This document shows, piece by piece, positions 10,901 through 20,018 of a stretch of 64,000 bases of DNA (the first letter of the stretch is position 1; every line of letters starts with the position of its first letter). The translations under genes were made by a program, and so were the position numbers. The notes under the pieces were generated by a model that did no database searches, was not told the origin of the DNA, and saw nothing but the letters and a program-made list of their open reading frames with translations. Origin of the DNA: Mariniflexile litorale (GTDB taxonomy: Bacteria; Bacteroidota; Bacteroidia; Flavobacteriales; Flavobacteriaceae); assembly GCF_031128465.2 (NCBI RefSeq), contig NZ_CP155618.1:2179501-2243500 (forward strand), in the 5' to 3' direction.

Positions 10901-11091
10901 CAAATGGTTTATTAGGTAATATAAATGGATCTGTATATGTTACTGGTCAGAATTTGTTTACAATAACGGATTACACAGGTTATAATCCTGATACCAATGG
11001 ACGTGCAAATGTTAGAGGATCGTTTGGTTGGGACATTAGCTCTTATCCACTGTCTAAAACTGTTTTAATGGGGCTAAAACTTGATTTTTAA
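7948..11091 (+). CDS. SusC-like TonB-dependent outer-membrane transporter (first SusCD pair)
   Basis: This 1047-residue SusC/RagA-family porin imports oligosaccharides captured by its SusD partner, using TonB energy. A signal peptide ends near IYGQS. A carboxypeptidase-regulatory-like domain (VKGTVSDEAGLPLPGVSVII) follows at about 28-105, then a TonB-box-like DEVVVVGYG, a plug domain, and a 22-strand-type barrel ending in the aromatic LMGLKLDF. It has no N-terminal STN domain, unlike the second SusC at 34159, so it should not signal through FecR. That fits control by the adjacent LacI gene instead. The partner SusD starts 17 bases downstream. Confidence 0.95.
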   Translation: MKTKKTIKYYFLLLGLIIYLPIYGQSTSNVKGTVSDEAGLPLPGVSVIIKNTSTGTATDFDGNYTINASSNAILVFSYLGYKTQEISVNGGSTVNVKLAEDTSELDEVVVVGYGSVKKSDLTGSVASISASELNSSPITSMEQGLQGRIAGVQITNNSGAPGGGISVKIRGTTSILNGSEPLYVIDGFPVTGQSQFATNSGRSGDASSGTDYTVNQNPLAALNPSDIESIEVLKDASSAAIYGVRGANGVILITTKRGRKGIPKISYNGYTGIQSISDKIEMMNAEQFQNIYNEAAANSPIPDPVVFSGAPAYNTDWQDLIFRNAMIQNHQIGVSGGSENIQYNLSANIFNQEGIIKGSDFKRFSLRSNLDINASDKFKIGNSLSVSRSINNAAETEGEATNSITATALQMAPTLPVYQPDGTYSVLNDMPAGVPDAQGTRNPLAFINEFSDESVNTRILGSIYGEYSLIEDLKLRVSLGADLEHRDRHVFRTSLFDAVSPINSANVSSVDRTSLLNENTLNYIKSFDKHNFQALAGFTVQRETEEYRLTTARGFATDITGPYDLGAGSVPPIVDSQYAEFSIMSFLGRINYNYDERYLLTVTGRRDGSSKFADGNKWAFFPSIAGAWRISNEAFMSEQDLFSNLKLRVGWGKVGNQELPTYRSLALLQADPYNFGDGTIVSGFAPLRVAVPDLTWEITSQTNLGLDASLLKGRFTASIDYYIKKTKDLLLEVNLPETSGILDPSVQNLGEMENKGYEFSVDGMVVQNDNFKWNLGFNIAANKNEITSLGSADKVGEGDQSYEIARPTFAGSTVVSYVTVGQPVGVFYGYDYDGLYRSQAEADADQAIRPGVIPGMAKYVDVVPDGQLNTQDRTVLGSPHPDFTYGINSTFTYKNFELRFFLQGQKGGLVYNAMRRFNTSVTRGQNVLSEVANYWTPSNPNAVWPTVVQTPNPVGGTATLGDSDFFLEDASYLRMKEITFTYNFPNGLLGNINGSVYVTGQNLFTITDYTGYNPDTNGRANVRGSFGWDISSYPLSKTVLMGLKLDF

Positions 11092-11108
11092 TTTAAAAAA
11101 TAAACAAT

Positions 11109-12680
11109 ATGAAAAATCTAAAATATATAATAATTTCATTCTTGGTGGTAAGTACATTCTCCTGCCAAGATTTCCTTGATGAAGTTCCCAAGGATTCCAT
11201 TTCTCCTGTTAATTTTTACAAGACAGCACAAGACGCTGAGTCAGCTGTAAATGGGGCTTATGCAGCATTAAGAGTTAACGACTATTATTCAAGATATTGG
11301 ATTACATCAAGCGCACTTGCTTCTGACGGATGTTTTACTCGACTGGGTGCTACCTCAGATCGTGCTGAAATAATCCAATTAAATGATGCTGGGATGTTAA
11401 AAAGTTCCCGTTACAATATTGCTATATGGAGTGCTGTATGGCAAGCTATTAATCGGGCCAATGCTGTGATTGATCATGTTCCTAATATTGAAATGGATCC
11501 AACGCTTAGGGCTAGGATTGTTGGAGAAGCGAAATTTTTAAGAGCATTGACATACTTTAATATGGTTAGAAGATGGGGTGGTGTTCCACTTATTTTAAAC
11601 GAAACGAGTACTTCTGATATTAGTGAACTTCAGGTTTCCAGAGATACACCAGAAGCTGTTTATGCTCAAATTGTTACTGATTTAACTGATGCTATGGCAG
11701 TTTTGCCTAACATTTCATCTTATACAGGTAATGATGTAGGTCGTGCTTCTAAAGAAGCGGCACAAGGATTATTAGCCAAAGTTCAACTTTATACAAAAGA
11801 CTTTCCAAATGCTAAAATCAACGCATTGGCAGTTATAAATCCTGCAAATGGTTTAGACTTAATGCTTGATCCAAAAGACAATTGGTGGATGGGTAATGGT
11901 GATGTAGATAACAATGTTGAAAGTGTTTTTGAGGTACAGTATAACGGAGTTTCTCCACAAGGTCATGAATTAGGAAATAATTTTGAACCTAATAATAACG
12001 GTTACGGACCTGGGCAATGGGGAACAATTATTGGAAGCTTATGGTGGTTCAATCAATTCAGTGATAATGATAAAAGAAAACCAGCAACTTGGTTAACTGA
12101 ATTCCCAAAACTTAATGGAGGAGGGGAATTGGTTCAATGGCAAGAAAACACATATCCTGTTCCACATGTAAATAAATATAGGGATCCTGATAACAAAATA
12201 GGTAATAGTATGCCCTACAACATTAAAGTTTTGAGATTTGCAGATGTTTTATTAACTGCTGCGGAAGCAATAAATGAAAGTGAAGGTCCTACCAATGCTT
12301 ATCCATATGTAAATAGGGTTAGATTTAGAGCTGGACTTCCAGATTTATCTGGATTAACTAAAGAAGAGCTTCGAGAAGCCATCTATTTAGAGTTTAGAAA
12401 AGAACTCTGTTTTGAAGGTCAAGATTATGAGGAATTAGTACGACAAGGCAAACTTCTTACAAATAAAACGGCTTATGCAACATATACGGTTCCAACCATG
12501 TATGATGACAATGGAAACGTATTTGTTCCAGGTCAAGCTTTGCTAGATAGAATAAAGCTTTATCAACCAAATTTGACTTTTTATGAACTTGACGCTCATA
12601 ATACCATTTTTCCTATCCCGCAAACGGCGATTGATAAAAATCCTAATCTTAAACCACAAAACCAAGGATATCCACAATAA
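11109..12680 (+). CDS. SusD/RagB-family surface glycan-binding lipoprotein (first pair)
   Basis: A 523-residue lipoprotein (MKNLKYIIISFLVVSTFSCQ, Cys19) that lids the adjacent SusC transporter and binds glycan at the surface. It begins DFLDEVPKDSISPVNFYKTA, typical of SusD, and contains the TPR-like region with AKFLRALTYFNMVRRWGGVP. The C-terminal part carries LRFADVLLTAAEA and FRKELCFEGQDYEELVRQG. It is co-transcribed with the SusC at 7948, and a strong terminator follows. The substrate is probably a pectin oligosaccharide, inferred from the neighbours only. Confidence 0.95.
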   Translation: MKNLKYIIISFLVVSTFSCQDFLDEVPKDSISPVNFYKTAQDAESAVNGAYAALRVNDYYSRYWITSSALASDGCFTRLGATSDRAEIIQLNDAGMLKSSRYNIAIWSAVWQAINRANAVIDHVPNIEMDPTLRARIVGEAKFLRALTYFNMVRRWGGVPLILNETSTSDISELQVSRDTPEAVYAQIVTDLTDAMAVLPNISSYTGNDVGRASKEAAQGLLAKVQLYTKDFPNAKINALAVINPANGLDLMLDPKDNWWMGNGDVDNNVESVFEVQYNGVSPQGHELGNNFEPNNNGYGPGQWGTIIGSLWWFNQFSDNDKRKPATWLTEFPKLNGGGELVQWQENTYPVPHVNKYRDPDNKIGNSMPYNIKVLRFADVLLTAAEAINESEGPTNAYPYVNRVRFRAGLPDLSGLTKEELREAIYLEFRKELCFEGQDYEELVRQGKLLTNKTAYATYTVPTMYDDNGNVFVPGQALLDRIKLYQPNLTFYELDAHNTIFPIPQTAIDKNPNLKPQNQGYPQ

Positions 12681-12703
12681 GTTATCCTTATCAAGCTAAA
12701 GTT

Positions 12704-12732
12704 AAAAGAGGGAAATGAATTTCCCTCTTTTT
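12704..12732 (+). terminator. Intrinsic terminator after susCD
   Basis: A perfect 12-bp stem (AAAAGAGGGAAA with TTTCCCTCTTTT) encloses a TGAA tetraloop and runs into a T-tract. It lies 24 bases after the SusD stop, so the CxxCH lipoprotein gene at 12861 should have its own promoter. Confidence 0.9.
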
Positions 12733-12860
12733 GTTTTTACAGAAACCGATAAACTATAAACTTTTAAAATGGTAAAACAGCATATTTTATGACATAAATA
12801 TTATTTCAAATGACTAAATTGTTGCATTTTTATAGTAAACTTTTTTTTAAATTAAAATCA

Positions 12861-14441
12861 ATGAAACCGAGAATTCAAATCTTTATACTGTTTATTATTT
12901 TCCTTTCAATTTCCTGCAATAATAAAACTGAAAAGAAGCCTGTTTTGGACGCCATCAAAGATGAAGAAATTGTTTTCACGGGTGAAGAACTGGCAAAAGG
13001 ATATTGTGCCAGCTGTCATATTTATCCAGAAGCTAATTTGTTAGATAAAAAAACATGGAAACATGGTACGCTTCCTCAAATGGGCTATAGAATGGGAATT
13101 TATGATGATACGCCTCGTCAAAGTTTAATAGAAGCCGGTATAGGAGGAACGCTAGTAGAGGAAAAAAACATATTCCCATTAAAACCCATATTGACAAAAA
13201 AACAATGGAAGCTAATAGTTGATTATTACGTAAAAAATGCACCAGATAGTTTGGCAGTTCCTCATAAAGTATTAAAAATGGGAGTTAAAGGATTGAAGAT
13301 TGAAATACCTGAATTTCATATTTCACCTCCAATGATCACAGCCATAAAATATAATCCAGAGTTAAACCAAGTATATATTGCAGATGCTAAGGCAGACTAT
13401 AGCACTATAAATGTTTTAGATAAAAATTTAAAATCAATAAGCACATTAGCACTTCCATCTCCAATCTCTCATATAGATTGTAAGTCTGATACTATTTTTG
13501 CCACTTTAATGGGAGGCTTTATGCCTACAGATGCACCATCAGGTAGTATAATTAAAATATTTAAAAGACCAGGTGAAAATGAATACACAGGGTTTTCAAC
13601 TATTTTAAAAAATATTCAACGACCGGTTCATGCAACCTATGCTGATATGAATGGCGATAAAAAAGAAGATATTATAGTTTGTGAATATGGTAACCATACA
13701 GGTAAACTCAGTCTTTATTTAAAAAATAATTTGGGTCAATACGATAAAAAAATATTATCCACAGACCCTGGAGCTACTACGGTTACGGTAAAAGATTTTA
13801 ATCAAGATGGTCTTCCCGATATTATGACATTAATGGCTCAAGGCAAAGAACGAATTGATGTATATTACAACCAAGGAAATGGCAATTTTAAAGTAAATAC
13901 ACTATTAAATTTTCCTTCATGCTATGGCTCTGTATCTTTTTCCATAGTCGATTGGAATAAAGATGGATACGACGATATTATTTATATTAATGGTGATAAT
14001 GCAGATTATTCAATGATTCTAAAGCCTTATCATGGGTTGAGAATCTACCTGAATGATGGTAAAAATAATTTTACAGAATCATTTTTCCAACACCAAAATG
14101 GTGCATACAAATCAGTATGCTTTGATTTTGATAAGGATGGTGATTTGGATATAGCATTAACCTCTTTTTTTCCGGATTTTGTTAACGATCCTCAAGAAGG
14201 TTTTATTTTTATGGAAAATATAAGCACAAAAGATTCTATAAAGTTTAATCTTAAAACTTTTAAACAAGCTTCATCAGGTAGATGGCTTATCTTAGAAAAA
14301 ACCGACTTTGATAAAAATAATTTTCCAGAATTGCTTTTAGGCTCTTTTACTGGAATGGGAATTAATGGTGATGTTGATGGAAAAATAGGTAAAAAGTTTG
14401 TAGAGACTTCTCCTACGATTATGGTTTTGAAATTTGATTGA
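12861..14441 (+). CDS. Lipoprotein with a c-type haem motif and FG-GAP/VCBS-like repeats
   Basis: An upstream in-frame ATG at 12810 exists, but the ATG at 12861 gives a proper lipoprotein signal (MKPRIQIFILFIIFLSISC). The mature N terminus carries one CxxCH haem-attachment motif (KGYCASCHIYPEANLLDKK), and a downstream Met-rich segment (LPQMGYRMG) could supply the distal ligand. The rest is a beta-propeller-like series of calcium-loop repeats: DMNGDKKEDI, DFNQDGLPDI, DWNKDGYDDI, DFDKDGDLDI and DFDKNNFPEL. The protein may be a haem-bearing surface binding or electron-transfer protein. It follows the susCD terminator and converges on the TonB receptor gene. Its role in pectin use is unknown. Confidence 0.75.
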   Translation: MKPRIQIFILFIIFLSISCNNKTEKKPVLDAIKDEEIVFTGEELAKGYCASCHIYPEANLLDKKTWKHGTLPQMGYRMGIYDDTPRQSLIEAGIGGTLVEEKNIFPLKPILTKKQWKLIVDYYVKNAPDSLAVPHKVLKMGVKGLKIEIPEFHISPPMITAIKYNPELNQVYIADAKADYSTINVLDKNLKSISTLALPSPISHIDCKSDTIFATLMGGFMPTDAPSGSIIKIFKRPGENEYTGFSTILKNIQRPVHATYADMNGDKKEDIIVCEYGNHTGKLSLYLKNNLGQYDKKILSTDPGATTVTVKDFNQDGLPDIMTLMAQGKERIDVYYNQGNGNFKVNTLLNFPSCYGSVSFSIVDWNKDGYDDIIYINGDNADYSMILKPYHGLRIYLNDGKNNFTESFFQHQNGAYKSVCFDFDKDGDLDIALTSFFPDFVNDPQEGFIFMENISTKDSIKFNLKTFKQASSGRWLILEKTDFDKNNFPELLLGSFTGMGINGDVDGKIGKKFVETSPTIMVLKFD

Positions 14442-14476
14442 AAATATTAGAAATTAGATCTATTGTTAAATTCTAT

Positions 14477-17311
14477 TTAAAACTTATAGCTAAGCTTAAG
14501 AGTCGCTCTTCGAGGTAAAATGGGAACAACTATAAAACTTGCGTTTGGATTCGATTTTACAAAATCAGGAGTTATATCATCTGCATTTCCCCCAAAAGTA
14601 TTTGAACCAAAAAAGTTATTTAAACCTGATGAGTTAAATAGATTTGATACCAACAAGTCCGCAGAGATATGATGATTCATAGTGTATTTTAGTCCCAAAT
14701 GAAAAAGGCTATAATTTGGTAGTTGAAATGCATTACTAATATTAGCTTCTCTTTTACCAATGTGTTGCCATCTCATAAATGAGCTCATCCTATTTATTTT
14801 ATATTCAGCACTTATATTTGTAGCTAATTTAGGGATAAATGGAATGGTGTTATTTGAGAAATTAGCAATTTCATCATCACTTGTATCTACTGTGCCAGAG
14901 GCATTATAAACGGTCCAATTTAAAGCCTTGGCATTTTGAATGGTGCCGTTAAATCTAAATGTCAGATTGGATAGGGGTGCATATGCACTTTCCCATTCTA
15001 AACCCATTGACCTTGAACTATTAAATTGAATAGGTGTATAAAAAATAGATGCGTCATCTGGGTCAAACTCAAAATTTATGATGCCAATATTATTAAGTTG
15101 ACTTATGAATGATGTTATTGTTGAAGAAAAATATTTAGTATTCCACTTTAAGCCTAATTCAAATTGAGTTATTTTTTGAATGACACCCTTCCGATTTATT
15201 GGAACATTAGAGAAATTATTAAAATAATAATCAAGTTCTGGTGCTTTATTTCCTAATGAATAGCTAGTAAATATGGCAAAATCATTAAATAACAAATAAT
15301 TTAAACCAAAAGAATATGATAAATAGTCATAATTATAATTAAAATCATCATGAATTCCAGTAGGCGCTAAAATACCATTATCATAAGCTGTATTGGTATC
15401 ATTATCTAATCCGCCATCGCTTTGAAATGGTTCAAATCGATCCTTGCTCCCTTTGTGTATTATATTTTCATAACGGACTCCAAGATCCAGTGTTAGATTC
15501 TTTTTTATTTTATATCTATCATTTAAAAAGATAGCATGTTGTCTAACTTTTGCCTCTCCATTTATAAAAAATAGTCCACCGTAATTACTAAGTCCATTAG
15601 AATCAGATAATGCAATTACGTCCTCGTTTGGGTTTTCTAAAGTCACTCTAAGCATTCGTGGATTGGGTTCATAAGTTACATAAGCAAAACTACCTTGAGT
15701 AAATAAAGTTGAATTTGAAATACCTAAAGCGGTGCCAAAGTTAAAATCGTGATTTTTCCATTTTTTATTTATCCGAAGTTCATCAATCCATTCGTTAGCT
15801 GTATTCTTTTTATACCATGCAGATGTTCCCATAATCGCATCATTTGGCAATCGTCCTTCATCTAAATATTCAAAAGATTCTCCTGCTAAAATTCCGCTAT
15901 TATTAATACGAGCTATCTCAGAACCAGACTTAGTATCTCTAAAAACGAGTTGTCCAATGGGGAAATCTGCACCACTAATAAAGTATGCCAAAGGATCGTT
16001 TAAAGAAACTAGAGCATTACTAATGGAGGTTTGCCAATCTGCTATTTTATGAGAGAATTTCCCGTTATATCTCATAGACCAATCATTATTAAAGTTTTGA
16101 TGGAAATCAATTCCAATAGCATAATCTTGAGCATGTACTCCTTTTGAAGGATCGAAACCATTCGTCTTGTTATTAGTGAGATGACGTCCATCAGGAATTT
16201 CACCCTTAAAACCGGGCATTAACAAAGCAGTAGTATTAAAATCTTGTCCAAACGCAGCGTGAGGATTTTTCCAATTAGTAGCAGCAACTCCTGTATATCT
16301 ATTGGTATAATCATCTAAAACTTTACCATATAGTTTTAGCAAACCATGTTTGTTTTCCTTTATGGCATTAAACTTAATTTGTCCGCCATTGCTAAAATTA
16401 AAATCTGTATTTCGAGCCCCTTCATCTTTACGATAATGCCCTCCCAAATTAAAAAACCAATTATTGCCCAAAGGACCACCAATAACGCCATCCATTTTAA
16501 ACAACGCATTTTGGTCTCCTTGTAATGCCCCATTTAATTGAAATTCGCCTCTTAAACTATCATTTACCCCTCGTGAAATGAAATTAAAAATCCCACCCGG
16601 AGCGTTTGTTGCGCTTATGGAAGCATTACCACCATGTAAAACTTCTAGTTTTTCAGTCATTAAATCAAAGCGATGAAAAATATCTGGAGCGTAATAAGAA
16701 TGTTGAATTAAACTTATGGGAAGTCCATCTTCTTGTAGCGATGCATAGTACCAACCTAGATCATCTTGTGCAGAAGCTGATATTCCTCTGGAAGATACTT
16801 TGGTGAATACTTCACCTGCTGATGGATCAGTTGTAAGACTAGGAATGCTTTGTAATAGGTCTGCGGTACCATTATAAAATTGTTGCTGTAATTTATCTGA
16901 TTTTAATGTGGTTATCGCTATTCCAGATTCCATCTGCCTTCTGGAAAAACTAGTTCCGGTGAGAATAATGTTTTCTAAATTTATAAAATCTTCTGTTAAA
17001 ATTATTGAAAGCGTAAGATCAAGATCTTCCATTTGGATCATTTCATGATATGATTTAGAACCCAGATGCGTAATTATAATTTCATAAATTCCTCTATCAA
17101 GATCATCAATTTTGAAATAGCCATTTACATCTGTAGAAGTGAATATATTAGTAGGCATTAGCTTTACAGAGGCATTAATTAAAGGGGCATTATTAGCATC
17201 TTTAACGATTCCTCTTAAACTTTTTTGAGCAAAACTTTGAATACAAACTATAACGACTAATACAAATAAGGAAAAAGCTTTTTGCGTACTTGTATTTACA
17301 ATATAATTCAT
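14477..17311 (-). CDS. TonB-dependent receptor, not of SusC type
   Basis: A 944-residue outer-membrane receptor with a signal peptide (to about FAQK, residue 30). A carboxypeptidase-regulatory-like domain follows (LRGIVKDANNAPLINASVKL), then a plug (about 125-240, including EVLHGGNASISATNAPGG) and a long beta-barrel ending LKLSYKF. It has no STN domain and no SusD partner, and it is shorter than the SusC proteins here. It is the last gene of the - strand operon led by the GH28 gene at 26658. It may import small oligogalacturonides, or a metal or cofactor, but the sequence does not settle the ligand. Confidence 0.85.
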   Translation of the reverse strand: MNYIVNTSTQKAFSLFVLVVIVCIQSFAQKSLRGIVKDANNAPLINASVKLMPTNIFTSTDVNGYFKIDDLDRGIYEIIITHLGSKSYHEMIQMEDLDLTLSIILTEDFINLENIILTGTSFSRRQMESGIAITTLKSDKLQQQFYNGTADLLQSIPSLTTDPSAGEVFTKVSSRGISASAQDDLGWYYASLQEDGLPISLIQHSYYAPDIFHRFDLMTEKLEVLHGGNASISATNAPGGIFNFISRGVNDSLRGEFQLNGALQGDQNALFKMDGVIGGPLGNNWFFNLGGHYRKDEGARNTDFNFSNGGQIKFNAIKENKHGLLKLYGKVLDDYTNRYTGVAATNWKNPHAAFGQDFNTTALLMPGFKGEIPDGRHLTNNKTNGFDPSKGVHAQDYAIGIDFHQNFNNDWSMRYNGKFSHKIADWQTSISNALVSLNDPLAYFISGADFPIGQLVFRDTKSGSEIARINNSGILAGESFEYLDEGRLPNDAIMGTSAWYKKNTANEWIDELRINKKWKNHDFNFGTALGISNSTLFTQGSFAYVTYEPNPRMLRVTLENPNEDVIALSDSNGLSNYGGLFFINGEAKVRQHAIFLNDRYKIKKNLTLDLGVRYENIIHKGSKDRFEPFQSDGGLDNDTNTAYDNGILAPTGIHDDFNYNYDYLSYSFGLNYLLFNDFAIFTSYSLGNKAPELDYYFNNFSNVPINRKGVIQKITQFELGLKWNTKYFSSTITSFISQLNNIGIINFEFDPDDASIFYTPIQFNSSRSMGLEWESAYAPLSNLTFRFNGTIQNAKALNWTVYNASGTVDTSDDEIANFSNNTIPFIPKLATNISAEYKINRMSSFMRWQHIGKREANISNAFQLPNYSLFHLGLKYTMNHHISADLLVSNLFNSSGLNNFFGSNTFGGNADDITPDFVKSNPNASFIVVPILPRRATLKLSYKF

Positions 17312-17373
17312 TTAAAACGACGCTTTTAGTGTGATATTAATGTATATCCGAATATAATAAATATTCCTTTTAA

Positions 17374-18324
17374 TTATTTAAATACGACATTCAAAAAATT
17401 AACGGTATAACTAAGCGTTGTTTCGAACCATGGATGCATGAGCCAAAATGAATGTGGACTATCTGGAATGGTATGTGTTTCGGTATAAGTATTATATTTG
17501 TTTAATAATGTCATCATATCATCTCGCCCCGCATGAAAACGAGGTTGTGCACTATTTATAAAAAGGGTAGGAGGCGAGTGTTCATCTACATATTCTAGAG
17601 GCGATGCTTCTTTCCAGTTTTTAAAATTTTCATGTTTTAAACCACTCAGCCAAATACCAGCCATTTTACCCTCGCCGCTTGCTTCGGGATGAATAAATGA
17701 AACGATACCATCTATATTTACTATAGCTTGTACATCATCAGAAATAAAAGAATCAAATCCATAAACAGATGAATTTGGAGTCACCCCAATTAATGTTGCT
17801 AATTGAGCTCCAGCTGAAGCTCCTAAAACAGCTATTTTATCAGGATTAATATGATGTTTTTTCGCGTTTTTTCGCATCCACCTAATAGCATCTTTTAAGT
17901 CGATAACGCCTGCAGGGTATGGCGCTTCAAATCCTAATCTATAAGAGACAGAAATACCTACATAGCCATTTAAGGCTAAATGTTGAGCCATCACACGTTC
18001 ATTCTCTTTACTGCCAACCAACCATCCGCCACCGTGAATTAATAAAACGGCTGGATACGTTTTGTTACTATCTCTTCCTTTAGGAATGTAAACATCAAGT
18101 TTTAATTTTGAGCTATTAGTTTTTTTATAAACTATGTTTTCTTTTGATTTTATTTCCTTTGATTTTAAAGGCTCAATAGGTGTAATAAATGGATGGTCTT
18201 TTTTTAATTTTTGATAAGTTGTTTCAATAGTATATGGCGAATAAGTTGGTTTTTCTTGAGCAAAAACATTGCTTATTATAAAAAATATAAAAATCAAACA
18301 TGTTATTTGTTTTAATATTATCAT
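17374..18324 (-). CDS. Alpha/beta-hydrolase esterase (BD-FAE / acetylesterase-like)
   Basis: A 316-residue exported hydrolase with a signal peptide ending NVFAQ. It shows the oxyanion motif HGGGW, the nucleophile elbow GASAG (residues ~168-172) and a C-terminal His in PDSPHSFW. These are hallmarks of the BD-FAE/esterase-lipase group, which includes enzymes removing acetyl or feruloyl groups from plant polysaccharides. Its start overlaps the stop of the upstream GH28 gene by four bases (ATGA), so the two are probably translationally coupled. In this operon, removal of O-acetyl groups from pectin is the likely role; the exact ester is not determined. Confidence 0.8.
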   Translation of the reverse strand: MIILKQITCLIFIFFIISNVFAQEKPTYSPYTIETTYQKLKKDHPFITPIEPLKSKEIKSKENIVYKKTNSSKLKLDVYIPKGRDSNKTYPAVLLIHGGGWLVGSKENERVMAQHLALNGYVGISVSYRLGFEAPYPAGVIDLKDAIRWMRKNAKKHHINPDKIAVLGASAGAQLATLIGVTPNSSVYGFDSFISDDVQAIVNIDGIVSFIHPEASGEGKMAGIWLSGLKHENFKNWKEASPLEYVDEHSPPTLFINSAQPRFHAGRDDMMTLLNKYNTYTETHTIPDSPHSFWLMHPWFETTLSYTVNFLNVVFK

Positions 18325-20012
18325 TTAAAAACAATGGCTTTTTTGGAAATGTCTTTACCTGATTGAATTTGTTCATTCGCATTTAAAAAATCTTTTTTAT
18401 CAAATTCTAAATTATTGCTTTTTGAACCTAAAATTTTTATAGCCGATTTACTTTCGTCAAATTTAAAGTTACTTGTTTTTATGTTTTTGCTGTTATAAAT
18501 AGTTAATGCAAAATCATCTGAAGCTTTTACTGTAACATTTTTTAGTGTAATACCATCCGCATCAATGGCTGTAATTCCTTTTCTTGTTTCAAAAACTGAA
18601 TTTTCAATTGAAATGTTTTTCAGATTCATTTCAGGTAAACCCATAAAAAACACAGCTGCTTCAGAATCGGATACATTAATATTTTTCATAGAGATATTTC
18701 TAAAAGAAGGCGTTTCCTCTGTCACTTCAACTAGTTCTTCCTCTTTTATTTTAGTGTCTGATTCTTCACCTTCTTCCAAAACAGGTGATTTCCCAGAATA
18801 GTACAAATTGAAACGAATGGCTTCTGTGGGAATATGTATCATGTCAATATTAGAAATGTAAATGTTCTCCACAATACCACCTCTTCCTCTTGTGCTTTTA
18901 AAACGTAAGCCTACATCGGTTCCTATAAATGTACAGTTGGAGACATGTATGTTTTTTACGCCACTAGACATTTCACTACCTATTACAAAACCACCATGGG
19001 CATGATAAACAATGTTATTTTTAATAATTACATTTTCAGTAGGAATGGCTCTTTCTCTACCGTCTTTATCCTTACCAGATTTAATACAAATGGCATCATC
19101 TCCCACATCAAACGTATTGTTATAAATCAACACATTTTTACAGGATTCTAAATCAAGCCCATCACCATTTTGAGAATACCAAGGATTTCTAACCTTAAGG
19201 TTTCTAATAACGATATCTTCACTCATTAATGGATGGATATTCCACGCTGGTGAGTTTTGAAAGGTTGGGCCATCTAAAAGGATGCGCTTACTATTCACGA
19301 TGCTTACCATTACAGGACGAAGAAAATCTTTAACAGATTCTAGTTCTGAAGTACCAATTAAATCAGGAACATTAAAATTAGAACTTCCTTCGTAGCCTTT
19401 TTTAGCACCTTCAGAAGGAAACCACATTTTACCGTCGGTTGATAAAACACCGCCGGATTTAACTAATGTTTTCCATTGCGTATCCGTCATTTTTCCAATT
19501 TTCACTGGTCGCCAAGTATCTCCACTACCATCAATAATACCGTTGCCGGTAATGGCAATATTATCAACTTCAAAGGCACTAATAGGTGAAATACATCTAA
19601 CGGTATTTAAACCTTCAAAGCTAGTTTTGATAAGTGGATAATCATCAAAATCTTTACTAAAAATCAGTAAAGCACCTTCTTCTAAATGTAAATTCACATT
19701 GCTTTTAAATTTAATAGGGCCAGTAAGCCAGATGCCTCGAGGTATAATAATTTTACCACCACCTTTAGAATTGACATCAGTCATGGCTTTTGAAAACACA
19801 TCGGTATTTTTAAATAAACCGCCACTTTTAGCACCCAAACTTGTAATGCTAACTTCATAATCTGGGAAATTTGTGGTTCTTATTTTTGGCATTTCAAATT
19901 CAATACCATCATAAATATCAACTTCACTACTTTTTGCAGTTTCTAGAGTTTGATGTTGTTTGCAAGAAATAATTAATAATGATATACTAAAAGCTAACAG
20001 TAACTTATTCAT
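18321..20012 (-). CDS. GH28 polygalacturonase-family lipoprotein
   Basis: A 563-residue lipoprotein (MNKLLLAFSISLLIISC) with a right-handed beta-helix GH28 domain. Catalytic blocks are NGDGLD, VGDDAICIKSG, AHGGFVIGSE and RFKSTRGRGG. The usual GHG is AHG and the usual RIK is RFK, so specificity may differ from a standard endo-polygalacturonase, for example exo-acting or rhamnogalacturonan-directed. An acidic insertion lies near residues 405-425 (EEGEESDTKIKEEELVEVTE). It sits between GH43 and the esterase in a tightly spaced operon, with 6 bases to the GH43 stop. Confidence 0.9.
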   Translation of the reverse strand: MNKLLLAFSISLLIISCKQHQTLETAKSSEVDIYDGIEFEMPKIRTTNFPDYEVSITSLGAKSGGLFKNTDVFSKAMTDVNSKGGGKIIIPRGIWLTGPIKFKSNVNLHLEEGALLIFSKDFDDYPLIKTSFEGLNTVRCISPISAFEVDNIAITGNGIIDGSGDTWRPVKIGKMTDTQWKTLVKSGGVLSTDGKMWFPSEGAKKGYEGSSNFNVPDLIGTSELESVKDFLRPVMVSIVNSKRILLDGPTFQNSPAWNIHPLMSEDIVIRNLKVRNPWYSQNGDGLDLESCKNVLIYNNTFDVGDDAICIKSGKDKDGRERAIPTENVIIKNNIVYHAHGGFVIGSEMSSGVKNIHVSNCTFIGTDVGLRFKSTRGRGGIVENIYISNIDMIHIPTEAIRFNLYYSGKSPVLEEGEESDTKIKEEELVEVTEETPSFRNISMKNINVSDSEAAVFFMGLPEMNLKNISIENSVFETRKGITAIDADGITLKNVTVKASDDFALTIYNSKNIKTSNFKFDESKSAIKILGSKSNNLEFDKKDFLNANEQIQSGKDISKKAIVFK

Positions 20013-20018
20013 ACTTTT

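Noticed and set aside
12810-12860. Upstream in-frame ATG of the CxxCH lipoprotein
   Set aside because: The extra 17 residues would bury the lipoprotein signal; the ATG at 12861 gives a standard one.
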